Assembly: GCF_000169335.1 (NCBI RefSeq)
Contig: NZ_AAXW01000018.1
Location: 21,088 to 85,087, forward strand
Source of the DNA: Crocosphaera chwakensis CCY0110
GTDB lineage: Bacteria > Cyanobacteriota > Cyanobacteriia > Cyanobacteriales > Microcystaceae
Reading direction: 5' to 3'
DNA length: 64,000 nt
Shown: positions 1-8,305 of the stretch, piece by piece
Numbering within the stretch: position 1 is the first letter of the stretch
How the letters are laid out: each line of letters opens with the position of its first letter
Notes under the pieces: model-generated
Told to the model about the DNA's origin: nothing
Seen by the model: only the letters and a program-made list of their open reading frames with translations
Database searches by the model: none
Translations under genes and position numbers: made by a program

Positions 1-418
1 ACCTTCCGCCTGTTTCTTCATCTCTATCTACAACAGTAGCGACTAAAAAATTATCTTGACTACAATCATTATTATCTAAATAAAAATAAATTTCACTGCC
101 AATCTTAAAGCGTTTTCCAGGTTTAACTAAAGCTAACCAACATAAAGGCTCTTTCTCTTCTAATAATAAAATTTCCACCGGCGCACCTGTCGCTTTTTTT
201 CCATAAAGTCGTGCAGGAATAACGCGAGTATTATTAAAAACTAATAAATCCCCAGGGGATAGCCACTCAGGTAAGTCTCGGAAAATACTATGGGTATGGG
301 TTCTGAGAGAATTAATCACCAATAACCGCGACTCGTCTCTAGGAGTCATGGGATTTTGGGCAATCAATTCTGGGGGTAAATAATAATCGTAACTCGATAA
401 TAAATAATCACTACTCAT
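1..418 (-). CDS. queA: S-adenosylmethionine:tRNA ribosyltransferase-isomerase (QueA), N-terminal part
   Basis: Only the first 139 codons are inside the window; the gene runs off the left edge. QueA transfers and isomerises the ribosyl group of S-adenosylmethionine onto 7-aminomethyl-7-deazaguanine in tRNA, giving epoxyqueuosine. The translated start reads MSSDYLLSSYDYYLPPELIA and continues with IAQNP, RDESRLLV, FRDLPEWLSPGDLLVFNNTRVI and PARL, the hallmark N-terminal motifs of the family. The ATG is the complement of 416-418. The tgt gene for the preceding queuosine step is at 55925, so the pathway is present but not clustered. Confidence 0.95.
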   Translation of the reverse strand, partial: MSSDYLLSSYDYYLPPELIAQNPMTPRDESRLLVINSLRTHTHSIFRDLPEWLSPGDLLVFNNTRVIPARLYGKKATGAPVEILLLEEKEPLCWLALVKPGKRFKIGSEIYFYLDNNDCSQDNFLVATVVDRDEETGGR

Positions 419-694
419 AAAATGACAGTTCCCAAAACAGGTTCATGTGTTATATGCTAAAAGGAATATGTAAAATAAGATACACAATTTGGGAATCCAT
501 TCGGTGTTTTCCCCATAATAAGCTAATCTTCCTATCACTATCTACATATACCTATGGGAATTGTTACCTAGTTGGGTAGTTTCCCCCATAGAATATAAGG
601 AAAATAGGGGGGGACTCCCCTATAACAAATCGAACGATCATTGGCACACTAGAGCTAGAGGAATTGTTTAGCAGAAAAATTAAGGGGGAAAATA

Positions 695-1084
695 ATGGAC
701 TATATTTATTTTTTAGCCAATGCGAGTCTAACGCTACGAGTGATTGAATATTTACAACGAAAGTATGATTCGTCTCTTTGCTTAATGACGGTTATCCATC
801 AAATTAATGGTTGGATTATCAAAATTAAGTTTAAACAACCTTTGACTCCGCAACAACACGGTGACTTCAAAGCTTTTATGAATGAATTAGGCATTCCTTA
901 CGAGTTGGAAATTCGCTTACAAATGGTGTTCTGGAGTTTAGAAACTGGCCAATCTCCTATTGATGTTATGAGTCGTTATCAAGTGGCGATTGTCTCTCAT
1001 GGTTCACCAGATAGCAGTGATATTGAAGCGTTTCGCCAGCAATTTACCAGAGGATTAGGTTATTGTCCCGAAACCTTAGCTTAA
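695..1084 (+). CDS. conserved hypothetical protein, 129 aa
   Basis: I do not recognise a named domain. The protein is soluble-looking, with alternating hydrophobic residues in the first half (an IIKIKF strand) and a C-terminal half containing WSLETGQSPIDVMSRYQVAI. The start ATG at 695 follows a purine-rich stretch (AAGGGGGAAAATA) that serves as ribosome binding site. The stop overlaps by four bases the stop of the convergent TMEM14-like gene. Codon usage matches the surrounding genes, so I think it is real; its function is unknown. Confidence 0.75.
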   Translation: MDYIYFLANASLTLRVIEYLQRKYDSSLCLMTVIHQINGWIIKIKFKQPLTPQQHGDFKAFMNELGIPYELEIRLQMVFWSLETGQSPIDVMSRYQVAIVSHGSPDSSDIEAFRQQFTRGLGYCPETLA

Positions 1085-1404
1085 CTCGTTGTTTGAAACA
1101 AAATAATTAACACAGCTACACTAATCATCACCATTAATCCGGCTGGCATCAATTTTCGCGTTTTCCATAGCCTAATGAGAAAGACAATCGCTAGGAGAAT
1201 GGTGATAATTTGAGCCAGAATCAATCCTACTGCTACTTGTTGCCATTGAAGAAAAGCACTTAGCAATAAGAGTAAACTGCTTAGAACACCAGAAATTAAA
1301 GAAGGTTTGCTCCTAGCCTTGATATAACCGATAATGCCACCGATAAATAACAAAATTCCGTAAATTAAGGTGGCTATTGTTGTCAAATTTAGATTATCCA
1401 TCAA
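1081..1404 (-). CDS. TMEM14 family small membrane protein
   Basis: A 107-residue protein with about four hydrophobic segments: roughly residues 9-27, 36-54, 56-77 and 84-104. The motif YGILLFIGGIIGYIKARSKPSL is the N-terminal signature of the TMEM14/UPF0136 family, whose plastid members (FAX1) are linked to fatty acid export. In cyanobacteria the role is not established. It is probably in the plasma or thylakoid membrane. It converges on the upstream hypothetical gene with a 4-bp overlap of the two stops. Confidence 0.85.
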   Translation of the reverse strand: MMDNLNLTTIATLIYGILLFIGGIIGYIKARSKPSLISGVLSSLLLLLSAFLQWQQVAVGLILAQIITILLAIVFLIRLWKTRKLMPAGLMVMISVAVLIILFQTTS

Positions 1405-1464
1405 ATAATGGTGGGATAGAGTTCTTCTAATCGTTTAGAACCGATAAATAATAGCTGACCTAAG

Positions 1465-2226
1465 CTAATTGGTGGTAATTAATTGTAAAATCCTAGATAA
1501 ATTGTTTAATTCTCCGACAATACGTCTTGTTGGTTGCGGCCAAACACGCACCAAAGTAGGTGTTGCAGAAACATTATGGGTTTCTGCTATTTCCGGGTGT
1601 TTAGCAATATCGATGACTTTTAGAGTGTAAGGATGGCTTAATTGTGTTTCAAGTAAACGATGAATCTTTCTTAAGGTTTGCTTAGTAGAAGGATGATTAC
1701 CTGACACAAAAAGGCGCAATATATAGCCTTGATTGTTTTCAAATTGATCTTTTTGCTGAATATTGACAGGCTTAAATTGGTTTTTTAGCTCCTTTTCCCA
1801 ACGTTCGTCTAAACGCACCAACAAATCATGGTTTTCCCAAAGTTGAGGGAAGCGAGAACAATAGGTTTCAACAACAACAGGATTACACGCTTCTTCTTGC
1901 CAATCTGCTGTTTGCCAAGTCACGTTCTTGAGATTAAAAAGAACATTTAATAACGGTTCGTACCGACGGACTGCAGGATAAAGCTCTGCAACTGTTTTTA
2001 TCTTCTTTTCCCTGGTACAAAACCAACGGTCAACAGTAGCCGTATAGCCAGGAACAAGGAAATGAGGTGGCTCTGGTAACTTCAATAATTCTTGTAAAAC
2101 TAGGCATAATTGAGAATGCCAATGAACTTGTTTGTTGCTATCGAGACAATAAACGAGATCACCACCTGGGGTAAAAAGAGCAATACCTTTAAACAAGTCC
2201 GGTACAACTTTTGTTGTTTCGGCCAT
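1465..2226 (-). CDS. protein with C-terminal KaiB-like thioredoxin-fold domain
   Basis: A 253-residue protein. Residues 167-253 align well with the KaiB encoded at 10338: YILRLFVSGNHPS matches YVLKLYVAGNTPN, TLKVIDI matches ALKVIDV, and ATPTL (221-225) is shared, followed by a basic RRIVGEL like KaiB RKIIGDL. The first ~165 residues have no domain I can name. The SasA sensor kinase also carries a KaiB-like domain, but there it is N-terminal and followed by kinase domains, which are absent here. The gene starts 99 bases after the stop of the PilT-like ATPase on the same strand, so the two may be co-transcribed. A role as clock accessory or KaiC-binding protein is an inference. Confidence 0.85.
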   Translation of the reverse strand: MAETTKVVPDLFKGIALFTPGGDLVYCLDSNKQVHWHSQLCLVLQELLKLPEPPHFLVPGYTATVDRWFCTREKKIKTVAELYPAVRRYEPLLNVLFNLKNVTWQTADWQEEACNPVVVETYCSRFPQLWENHDLLVRLDERWEKELKNQFKPVNIQQKDQFENNQGYILRLFVSGNHPSTKQTLRKIHRLLETQLSHPYTLKVIDIAKHPEIAETHNVSATPTLVRVWPQPTRRIVGELNNLSRILQLITTN

Positions 2227-2325
2227 GCTCGTTATTTTCTAGAGGAATTACAGATAGGATGAAGGAAGACTTGATTCTTTTATAACCCATATTTATCCTT
2301 CATCCCAATTTCTTTAGGGTTTTTT

Positions 2326-3669
2326 CTAGATTCGACCCCTTAACATCATAGCAATTTCGTTGGGGGTTGGAGATAATTCTAAAGCGGTTTCTTCAGTAAT
2401 TCGTCCCTCTTGATAGAGATTGAATAGAGCCTGATTAGTGGTAATCATGCCATCAAATTCACCATCCTTCATTAACTCAAGGATTTCGTCGTTTTTCCCT
2501 TGAATAATGTAGTCTTTAACTGTTTCTGTGTTAATCAAAATATCATGGTAAGCAGCCCGTTTTCCGTCAGTTGTCCGACATAACCCTTGAGCAATAATAG
2601 CCACCAAAGATTCTGCGATCGCCACTCGCATCGCTTCCCGTTCTTCAGCATTATATAAACTTAAAATCCGTTCTAAAGTTTTCACCGCACTATTCGTATG
2701 GAGGGTTCCCATGACTAAGTGACCTGTTTGGGCTGCTTTGAGTGCTGTATTGACCGTTTCTTTATCTCGCATTTCCCCCACCAGGATGATGTCTGGATCT
2801 TCCCGTAAGGCTGCTTTAAGGGCATTATCAAACTTGAGGGTGTGCATCCCTACTTCCCGTTGTTTAATCAATGAGCGACGACTTTGATGGACAAATTCCA
2901 CCGGATCTTCAATAGTAATGATATTTTTAGGATGTTCTTTGTTAATGTAGTCCACCATCGCAGCCATGGTGGTAGATTTACCTGAACCGGTTGGCCCCGT
3001 TACTAGAATTAACCCTTTATGAGAATCAGAAATATCCTGAAATACCATAGGCAAACGTAATTGTTCCATGGTGAGGATTTTCAGGGGAATTAAACGCAGT
3101 ACCATCGCTGCTCCCCGTAAACTATCAAAGATATTGATCCGAACCCTAGCAAAGTCATACTGGGTTGCCCCATCAAACTCTAATTCCTTTTTAAAGCGTT
3201 GAATTTCATCTTCTTTGAGAATTTCTCGTAACCAACTCATAAAGGTATTTTCGTCAATTTCTGGATATTCGAGAATCACCATTTCACCGCGATCGCGCAT
3301 TCGGGGTTTTTCTCCGACTCCTAGGTGAACATCGGAAAATCCTTCATCAAAAGCATGACGAACTAATTCAGCCAAACTGGGTTGGCCAGGAGAACGACCA
3401 AAACTTTTTGGGGGGGTTGTTGGTAAGGGAGGTGGTGATGGCATCGCAGGGGGCGGAGGTGTTTCTGTTGGGGTTTTAGGGGCTGTAGCCACTGCTGCCG
3501 GACTTGGTACATCTGGAGTCATAGGAGAAGCTGGCATAAATTGGGTGCCTATATCATCTGAGGCTTCTCCTATTTCCATCATGTCCATGTTAGGTTCTGC
3601 CAAATCTTTAACGGGAGGCATGGGAGGCGGAGGCAAAGGGGGTAAGGAAGGACGTTGAGATTGGGTCAT
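2326..3669 (-). CDS. PilT-like twitching motility ATPase with proline-rich N-terminus
   Basis: A 447-residue secretion ATPase of the PilT/VirB11 type. Residues 1-95 are a low-complexity Pro-rich extension (runs such as PPLPPPPMPP) not found in classical PilT. The ATPase core follows: Walker A GPTGSGKST at 225-233, Asp box IITIEDPVEFV, Walker B EDPDIILVGEMRD around 290-302 and the His box TGHLVMGTLHTN. It would drive pilus retraction or a related function. It resembles the second cyanobacterial PilT paralogue (PilT2 of Synechocystis), required for phototaxis direction there; that assignment is by length and N-terminus only. The canonical PilT is at 14865. The next gene downstream encodes the KaiB-fold protein. 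Confidence 0.9.
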   Translation of the reverse strand: MTQSQRPSLPPLPPPPMPPVKDLAEPNMDMMEIGEASDDIGTQFMPASPMTPDVPSPAAVATAPKTPTETPPPPAMPSPPPLPTTPPKSFGRSPGQPSLAELVRHAFDEGFSDVHLGVGEKPRMRDRGEMVILEYPEIDENTFMSWLREILKEDEIQRFKKELEFDGATQYDFARVRINIFDSLRGAAMVLRLIPLKILTMEQLRLPMVFQDISDSHKGLILVTGPTGSGKSTTMAAMVDYINKEHPKNIITIEDPVEFVHQSRRSLIKQREVGMHTLKFDNALKAALREDPDIILVGEMRDKETVNTALKAAQTGHLVMGTLHTNSAVKTLERILSLYNAEEREAMRVAIAESLVAIIAQGLCRTTDGKRAAYHDILINTETVKDYIIQGKNDEILELMKDGEFDGMITTNQALFNLYQEGRITEETALELSPTPNEIAMMLRGRI

Positions 3670-4150
3670 GATCTTTTTTTGCTTAAAAATACGTTAGGTT
3701 GAACAGTTCTTTACAATCTTGTGTCAGGTGATCTGGTATAGATAGTATTCCCAAAATTTCTGAAAAAAGTTAGGTCAGGGCTGTTTTTTGCTCAATCTTT
3801 CTTTTATTTCTGAAAAAATTCCTGCTCAACTTTAAGAAATATTAATTTAGTCCTTTGATTGAATGATTGAAAAGAAAAAATGACTGTTGTAGCATTAGCT
3901 ACAGTTCTTTCAATATCAATGACTATTACAAAAGATTACATTCAATTCTATAAAGATAAGCTTGATCCCCGATAATTTCGTTGAGATCAAATGTGTTTGC
4001 AACATTTTGCAATCTTTAACCCATAAAGTAACCTTTGAATGTAAATTTTTTTTTCGATAAGCTCATTTTATCTCTGAGATTATCTATACTGATTGACACA
4101 GCGTTATCTACAAAAATAGATAAAGTTACTGGTTTGCTTTGGAGGAAGAT
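3670..4150. other. 480-bp intergenic region between divergent genes
   Basis: No coding sequence seen. It must hold the promoters of the PilT-like gene (left) and the membrane protein gene (right). A short hairpin (TTATCTA, 6-base loop, TAGATAA) lies at 4104-4123, about 28 bases before the start codon at 4151. The region is very AT-rich. Confidence 0.5.
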
Positions 4151-4525
4151 ATGGAAATTGCACAAAAAACTGGATTAGGAAAAGTTGACTCTTTAACATT
4201 CGTTAAGAGCTTCTTACTTTGGAGTTTTACGTTAATCGTTTGCTTATTGGTTGTTGGCTTTCCCCTCGTTGTTTTAATGGCAACATTTGGGGCATTAGCA
4301 TCAGTTGTTTTACAATCTGTTTTACCGGTAAGTGCCGTTTTATTAGTGGTTGGCTCGTTAGTTGGTATTAATTTATTAGTGATTTTCTTGGGAGCAGCAC
4401 TATTGACAGCTAAAGGAATTCACCCCCAAGAGGTTGATTGGTTGAGATGGCTGCACGGCGACGCAACTCCCTCTCACACTTCTATTTATGCTGCTTGTCC
4501 CTTGACTTGTAATTTAGCTAAATAG
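4151..4525 (+). CDS. small membrane protein of unknown function
   Basis: A 124-residue protein. I start at ATG 4151 because GGAGGAAG lies directly upstream; a longer reading from TTG 4139 would put the Shine-Dalgarno sequence inside the gene. Three hydrophobic segments are visible (FLLWSFTLIVCLLVVGFPLV, an Ala/Val-rich one, and VLLVVGSLVGINLLVIFLGA), followed by a short polar tail with HPQEVDWLRWLHGD. I recognise no family. A good rho-independent terminator follows at 4588, so it is a monocistronic unit. Confidence 0.7.
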   Translation: MEIAQKTGLGKVDSLTFVKSFLLWSFTLIVCLLVVGFPLVVLMATFGALASVVLQSVLPVSAVLLVVGSLVGINLLVIFLGAALLTAKGIHPQEVDWLRWLHGDATPSHTSIYAACPLTCNLAK

Positions 4526-4587
4526 GAATTGGATAGCAATATCTGTTAGATAGTGATTTCGTTTTTTATAGCCAAAAGCTAGTGCAG

Positions 4588-4610
4588 CCCGGTTATCAAC
4601 CGGGTTTTTT
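4588..4610 (+). terminator. rho-independent terminator
   Basis: Perfect 7-bp stem CCCGGTT / AACCGGG with a 3-base loop, followed directly by six T. It ends the transcript of the membrane protein gene at 4151. Confidence 0.9.
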
Positions 4611-4893
4611 CATGATCATTATTTGTCATTTGTCGTTGAGTCAATATTGTTTTTTTCAAGATATAGTATCTAGGTAATAACAGCTACACTGAGTAAGCTA
4701 GTTATTAGGGGAATAACTTGTTTACATTGAATCATTTTTTTTACATTTGTTTACGTTTATTCTTAAATTGATAACTTTATTGATACTAATATTATATTTC
4801 ACCGATTGATATTAAAACTTAGTTAATTAGGGAGATTTTGTTGAAAAATAGGTTACCGTGACAGGAGAACTTATTGACGTTTGGATGTATACT

Positions 4894-4989
4894 ATGACCA
4901 TTGACCAACTACTTTTACTTATTGCTTTATTAAGCCCCGGAATTTTATTATCTGCCTTAGTGATGGGAAGCTTTGCTAAAGGGGGTTAA
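4894..4989 (+). CDS. very small single-helix membrane protein (31 aa)
   Basis: The reading frame encodes MTIDQLLLLIALLSPGILLS followed by ALVMGSFAKGG. It is one transmembrane helix with a Pro-Gly kink and a small polar Gly-rich tail, the size and pattern of cyanobacterial photosystem, cytochrome b6f or NDH-1 small subunits. I cannot match it to PsaM, PsbM, PsbX, PetG, PetL, PetN or Psb30. An in-frame ATG at 4885 and a GTG at 4858 would lengthen it by 3 or 12 residues; GGAGAA at 4864 gives no clear choice. A stop-overlapping terminator-like hairpin follows, which supports an independent short transcript. Confidence 0.5.
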   Translation: MTIDQLLLLIALLSPGILLSALVMGSFAKGG

Positions 4990-5009
4990 CCCCTGTTCAG
5001 GGGTTGTTT
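4988..5009 (+). terminator. terminator-like hairpin
   Basis: AACCCCT / AGGGGTT stem (4988-4994 with 4999-5005) and a GTTC loop, followed by GTTTC. It overlaps the stop codon of the small membrane protein gene. The T-tract is weak. Confidence 0.55.
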
Positions 5010-5076
5010 CGGGGGACAAGAAGCTGATAGGCTATAACTTCACTTCTTGTCTCTCTAAGTTGATCATCTCTCACCA

Positions 5077-5436
5077 TTAATCCTTGTCTTTGTAGTCATC
5101 AGATGGATGAGAGGATACAGAATCTACATTAGATAGATTAGCTTCTAGGTTTTTCCGTTGTTCCATTTGACTGAGGAAATACCCTGTCATCATAGCCGAA
5201 GCAAGAAGATTAGCTAAATTTTCTCGATCAGTGGTGACTTGAATGTTAAAATCTCCTGAGGGTAACATTCCCACTAATCCCTGTACATTTTGTGTGATAA
5301 TTTGTTGAATTTCAGGACTAGCTGATTGAGCAATGCGAGAAAGTGTGTCAGGATGCTGTTGCTGTAGGTATTGAATTAGGGTGTTAGGGTTTTGTTCTTC
5401 TGGTTCAGAAGCGAAAAAATCAAAGTTGAATACCAT
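5077..5436 (-). CDS. DUF760 family protein
   Basis: A 119-residue protein matching the cyanobacterial and chloroplast DUF760 family. Visible motifs are NTLIQYLQQQHPDTLSRIAQ near the N-terminus and NLLASAMMTGYFLSQMEQR, the conserved helix with the Met-Thr-Gly-Tyr-Phe-Leu core, near residue 85. The C-terminal ~25 residues are a charged disordered tail (DDYKDKD). Plant members are targets of regulated degradation; in cyanobacteria the function is unknown. It lies 83 bases downstream of scpB on the same strand. Confidence 0.85.
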   Translation of the reverse strand: MVFNFDFFASEPEEQNPNTLIQYLQQQHPDTLSRIAQSASPEIQQIITQNVQGLVGMLPSGDFNIQVTTDRENLANLLASAMMTGYFLSQMEQRKNLEANLSNVDSVSSHPSDDYKDKD

Positions 5437-5519
5437 TAGAACTCCAAAATTGGGGTTGACTTATGTTCCACTATTATATATTTCCCACTATAAACCCTAC
5501 TGGGAAAAATCGCTAAAAA

Positions 5520-5996
5520 TTAATCTGTAGATTGGGGAAATTGGTCAATTTCAAAATATTGATGGAATTTTGTGGTAACTTCTAAAAGGTAAGAGCGTCC
5601 GCTTTCTTGGCGACGTTTACGGACAAAACCTAGTTCAACTAATTCTTGAACGTGCTGATAGGCTGTGCTGCCTCTGAGTTCGATTAATTCAGTTTGGACG
5701 ATAGGATTTTTCAGAGCGATGGCTGCTAAAGTTCTGAGAACGCCTTTACTTAGTTCTGCTGGAATAATATTATCAGTAAGGTCATCAAAAAGTGAACGTA
5801 ATTGCAAACTATATCCTGCTTCAGTTTCTACCACTTCTAAGGCACTATCACGATAAGAATAATCAGAGATTAATTCCATCACTGCTTCTTGCGCGGTATC
5901 AACTTCACAGTTAGCCCATTGAGCAATATCTATTAAGGTTAAGGGTTGACCTTTGAGATAGAGAATTGCTTCAATTTTTGTTGCTAATTTCATCAT
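5520..5996 (-). CDS. scpB: segregation and condensation protein B (ScpB)
   Basis: 158 residues. ScpB is the kite subunit that, with SMC and ScpA, forms the condensin complex acting in chromosome segregation. The sequence begins MMKLATKIEAILYLKGQPLT and contains the tandem winged-helix pattern, with ELSKGVLRTLAAIALKNPIVQTELIELRG and a second helix ending VRKRRQESGRSYLLEVTTKF. These are diagnostic ScpB motifs. Two adjacent ATGs (5996 and 5993) could serve as start. The gene is 14 bases downstream of the RibK-like gene on the same strand. Confidence 0.9.
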   Translation of the reverse strand: MMKLATKIEAILYLKGQPLTLIDIAQWANCEVDTAQEAVMELISDYSYRDSALEVVETEAGYSLQLRSLFDDLTDNIIPAELSKGVLRTLAAIALKNPIVQTELIELRGSTAYQHVQELVELGFVRKRRQESGRSYLLEVTTKFHQYFEIDQFPQSTD

Positions 5997-6010
5997 ATTT
6001 TAATTTACCT

Positions 6011-6472
6011 CTAATTAGAGAAAATATCAATTTCATTAGGATTCAAATTGAGTTGTATGGATTGACCATATTTAATACCATCAAGAGGGTGGGTTAAAAT
6101 CTCTAGGGTTGAATCATCTTGAAAATGAGTGGGTTTTGTTTCAGGATGAGGATAGTAAAGGAGTCCGATATATTTTGCTTTGTAATAAATAACCTGACAA
6201 TAAGAAAAAGAAAAGGTTTCAGAAGGAGAGTTAGGATTCCATTTTACAGTTTCAAAGGTATATTGAGGATTGTACAATTTAAACTTATAAGGACGAATAT
6301 TAATGTTTAAGGTTCCTCGAAAGAAACGAGAAATATCTAACCCCAATTGTTTAAAGCAAGGGGTTTGCATCTCAATGGTTCCTAGAGGATAAGGACTATC
6401 TTTGGTCATTCCCGATGCAACTTGATGGCCTTTCGTGATAATTCCTGTAACGTTTATCCACTCCTGAATCAT
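6011..6472 (-). CDS. conserved hypothetical protein with RibK-like motifs
   Basis: 153 residues. The N-terminal part has GIITKGHQVASG and GTIEMQTPCF, then RFFRGTLNINI, and the C-terminal part has LEILTHPLDGIKYGQSIQLNL. This order (SG turn, GTLN motif, C-terminal IEI...GD/Q-I-L strand pair) resembles archaeal CTP-dependent riboflavin kinase (MJ0056 type). The resemblance is a motif-level inference; the metal and nucleotide residues cannot be assigned by eye. It precedes scpB on the same strand, 14 bases away, and diverges from the Rieske oxygenase gene. Confidence 0.65.
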   Translation of the reverse strand: MIQEWINVTGIITKGHQVASGMTKDSPYPLGTIEMQTPCFKQLGLDISRFFRGTLNINIRPYKFKLYNPQYTFETVKWNPNSPSETFSFSYCQVIYYKAKYIGLLYYPHPETKPTHFQDDSTLEILTHPLDGIKYGQSIQLNLNPNEIDIFSN

Positions 6473-6512
6473 AATTTTATAGTCAGTTTAATTGTTTAAT
6501 ATTGCTTGAATC

Positions 6513-7547
6513 ATGGATGTTAGAACTTGCGAAATTAACTTAAACCATTGGTATGTAGTAGCACAAAGTATAGAAGTGACTAACAAACCAATTGAAGTTA
6601 GGTTATGGTATCATTCCATTGTACTTTATCGAGATAGTAAAGGAAAGATTCATGGATTAGATAACCGTTGTCCTCATCGTCAGGTTAAACTGAGTGAGGG
6701 AAAAGTCGTTGAAAATTCTTTAGAATGCGCTTATCATGGATGGCAATTTGATAGTAAGGGTGTCTGCACTTTTATTCCTTATCTATTAGATAATCAAGTC
6801 TTGCCTAATTGTAAAATTAGTGCTTATCCAGTCAAAGAATGTTATGGATTTATTTGGATTTATTTAGGAAGTCAACAAATTTTAGGATTACAAAAAATTG
6901 AACCAATACGAATTCCTGAATGGGAACAGCTTAATTATATTAATACGATTTCTGTCATTGACTGTCAGGCTCATTTTTCTTTTCTAATTGAAAATTTAAT
7001 GGATATGTATCATGGTCATCTCCATAACGATTATCAAGCTTGGACAGAAGCCAAACTAAAAACATTAACAACTGATGAAGAAAAAGTAAAAGTCATTTAT
7101 GAAGCTAAAAGTTATTATAAAATTGATAAGATTTGGTCGATTTCTCAATTATTTTTTACTCAATTTCGTTCTTTACATCCTGAACCTTTAATAGTGACTT
7201 ATTATTATCCCCATTGGCGTTCAACTTTGGGAGAAGATTTTACCCTTTATTGTTTATTCTGTCCTATCAGTCTAACCCATACAAAAGCTTATTTAGTTCA
7301 TTTTACTTCTTTAAATACCTTTCGACGATTACATAAATTACCGCGATGGTTTCGACAATTTATCAAAGATAAACTCTCAGGAACAGCACAAAGTATGTTA
7401 GATGGATTAGTGAAACAAGATATTATCATGATAGAACAAGAACAACAAGCGTATACTCAACAAGTACTAAAACCAACGTATGAAATTAATCCAACAATTT
7501 CTGCTGTTCAAAGAATGATCAAAAAACAAGTCGAACAACAAGAATAA
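6513..7547 (+). CDS. Rieske [2Fe-2S] non-haem iron oxygenase
   Basis: 344 residues. The N-terminal Rieske domain shows CPHRQ (Cys-X-His) and, about 18 residues later, CAYHGW (Cys-X2-His), which bind the 2Fe-2S cluster. The catalytic domain has LMDMYHGHLH, the Asp/His/His facial triad for mononuclear Fe(II). This layout fits the pheophorbide a oxygenase/choline monooxygenase-like branch of Rieske oxygenases. The substrate cannot be deduced. No reductase gene lies nearby. purN follows 105 bases downstream. The helix-rich C-terminus ends with a Gln/Lys-rich tail. Confidence 0.88.
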   Translation: MDVRTCEINLNHWYVVAQSIEVTNKPIEVRLWYHSIVLYRDSKGKIHGLDNRCPHRQVKLSEGKVVENSLECAYHGWQFDSKGVCTFIPYLLDNQVLPNCKISAYPVKECYGFIWIYLGSQQILGLQKIEPIRIPEWEQLNYINTISVIDCQAHFSFLIENLMDMYHGHLHNDYQAWTEAKLKTLTTDEEKVKVIYEAKSYYKIDKIWSISQLFFTQFRSLHPEPLIVTYYYPHWRSTLGEDFTLYCLFCPISLTHTKAYLVHFTSLNTFRRLHKLPRWFRQFIKDKLSGTAQSMLDGLVKQDIIMIEQEQQAYTQQVLKPTYEINPTISAVQRMIKKQVEQQE

Positions 7548-7652
7548 AATAACATTAATGGAATTTTAAAAAAATGTACATCAAGAGCAAAATAAGGAAA
7601 ATAAAAATGGTAATATAAAAAAAGAGAATTTAATTTTAAATATTAATCAACT

Positions 7653-8291
7653 ATGGAAAATAGCACTCCTAGTTTTATTTCTCCTCAAATAAATAGCGAA
7701 GATATGAAACTAGAAAAGCCATTAAGATTAGGGATATTAGCATCAGGAAGTGGGACAAACTTTGAAGCGATCGCTAAAGCTATTGATCAACAACAATTAA
7801 ACGCGACAATACCTCTTGTGATTTATAATAATCCTCAAGCTAAAGTCAAAGAAAAAGCAGTAGCTTTCAATATTGAATCTAAATTACTCAATCATCGAGA
7901 ATTTAAGCGTAGAGAAAACTTAGATCAAGCCATTGTAGACCAGTTTAAATCTTATCAAGTTAATTGGGTGATTATGGCAGGTTGGATGAGAATCGTCACC
8001 CCTGTCTTACTAGAAGCATTTCCCCATCATGTTATTAATATTCATCCTAGTTTATTACCCAGTTTTAAGGGAATTAAAGCAGTTGAACAAGCTTTAGAAG
8101 CAGGGGTTAAAATAACAGGATGTACCGTTCATTTAGCTAGTTTAGCAGTAGATAGTGGTCCTATTTTATTACAAGCTGCTGTCCCCATCTTACCTAACGA
8201 CACCCCAGAAACATTACACATTAGAATTCAACAACAAGAACATAAAATTTTTCCCCTTGCTATTGCCTTAGCTGCAAAACTATATCCATAA
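7653..8291 (+). CDS. purN: phosphoribosylglycinamide formyltransferase (PurN)
   Basis: 212 residues; the third step of purine synthesis, transfer of formyl from 10-formyl-tetrahydrofolate to GAR. Visible motifs: GILASGSGTNFEAIAKAI (phosphate-binding loop), MAGWMRIVTP, NIHPSLLPSFKG (catalytic Asn and His) and, about 30 residues later, VDSGPILLQ carrying the catalytic Asp. The first ~20 residues are a non-conserved extension; an internal Met at 7704 gives a length closer to the family norm. Confidence 0.95.
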   Translation: MENSTPSFISPQINSEDMKLEKPLRLGILASGSGTNFEAIAKAIDQQQLNATIPLVIYNNPQAKVKEKAVAFNIESKLLNHREFKRRENLDQAIVDQFKSYQVNWVIMAGWMRIVTPVLLEAFPHHVINIHPSLLPSFKGIKAVEQALEAGVKITGCTVHLASLAVDSGPILLQAAVPILPNDTPETLHIRIQQQEHKIFPLAIALAAKLYP

Positions 8292-8305
8292 AAAATATAT
8301 AAATT

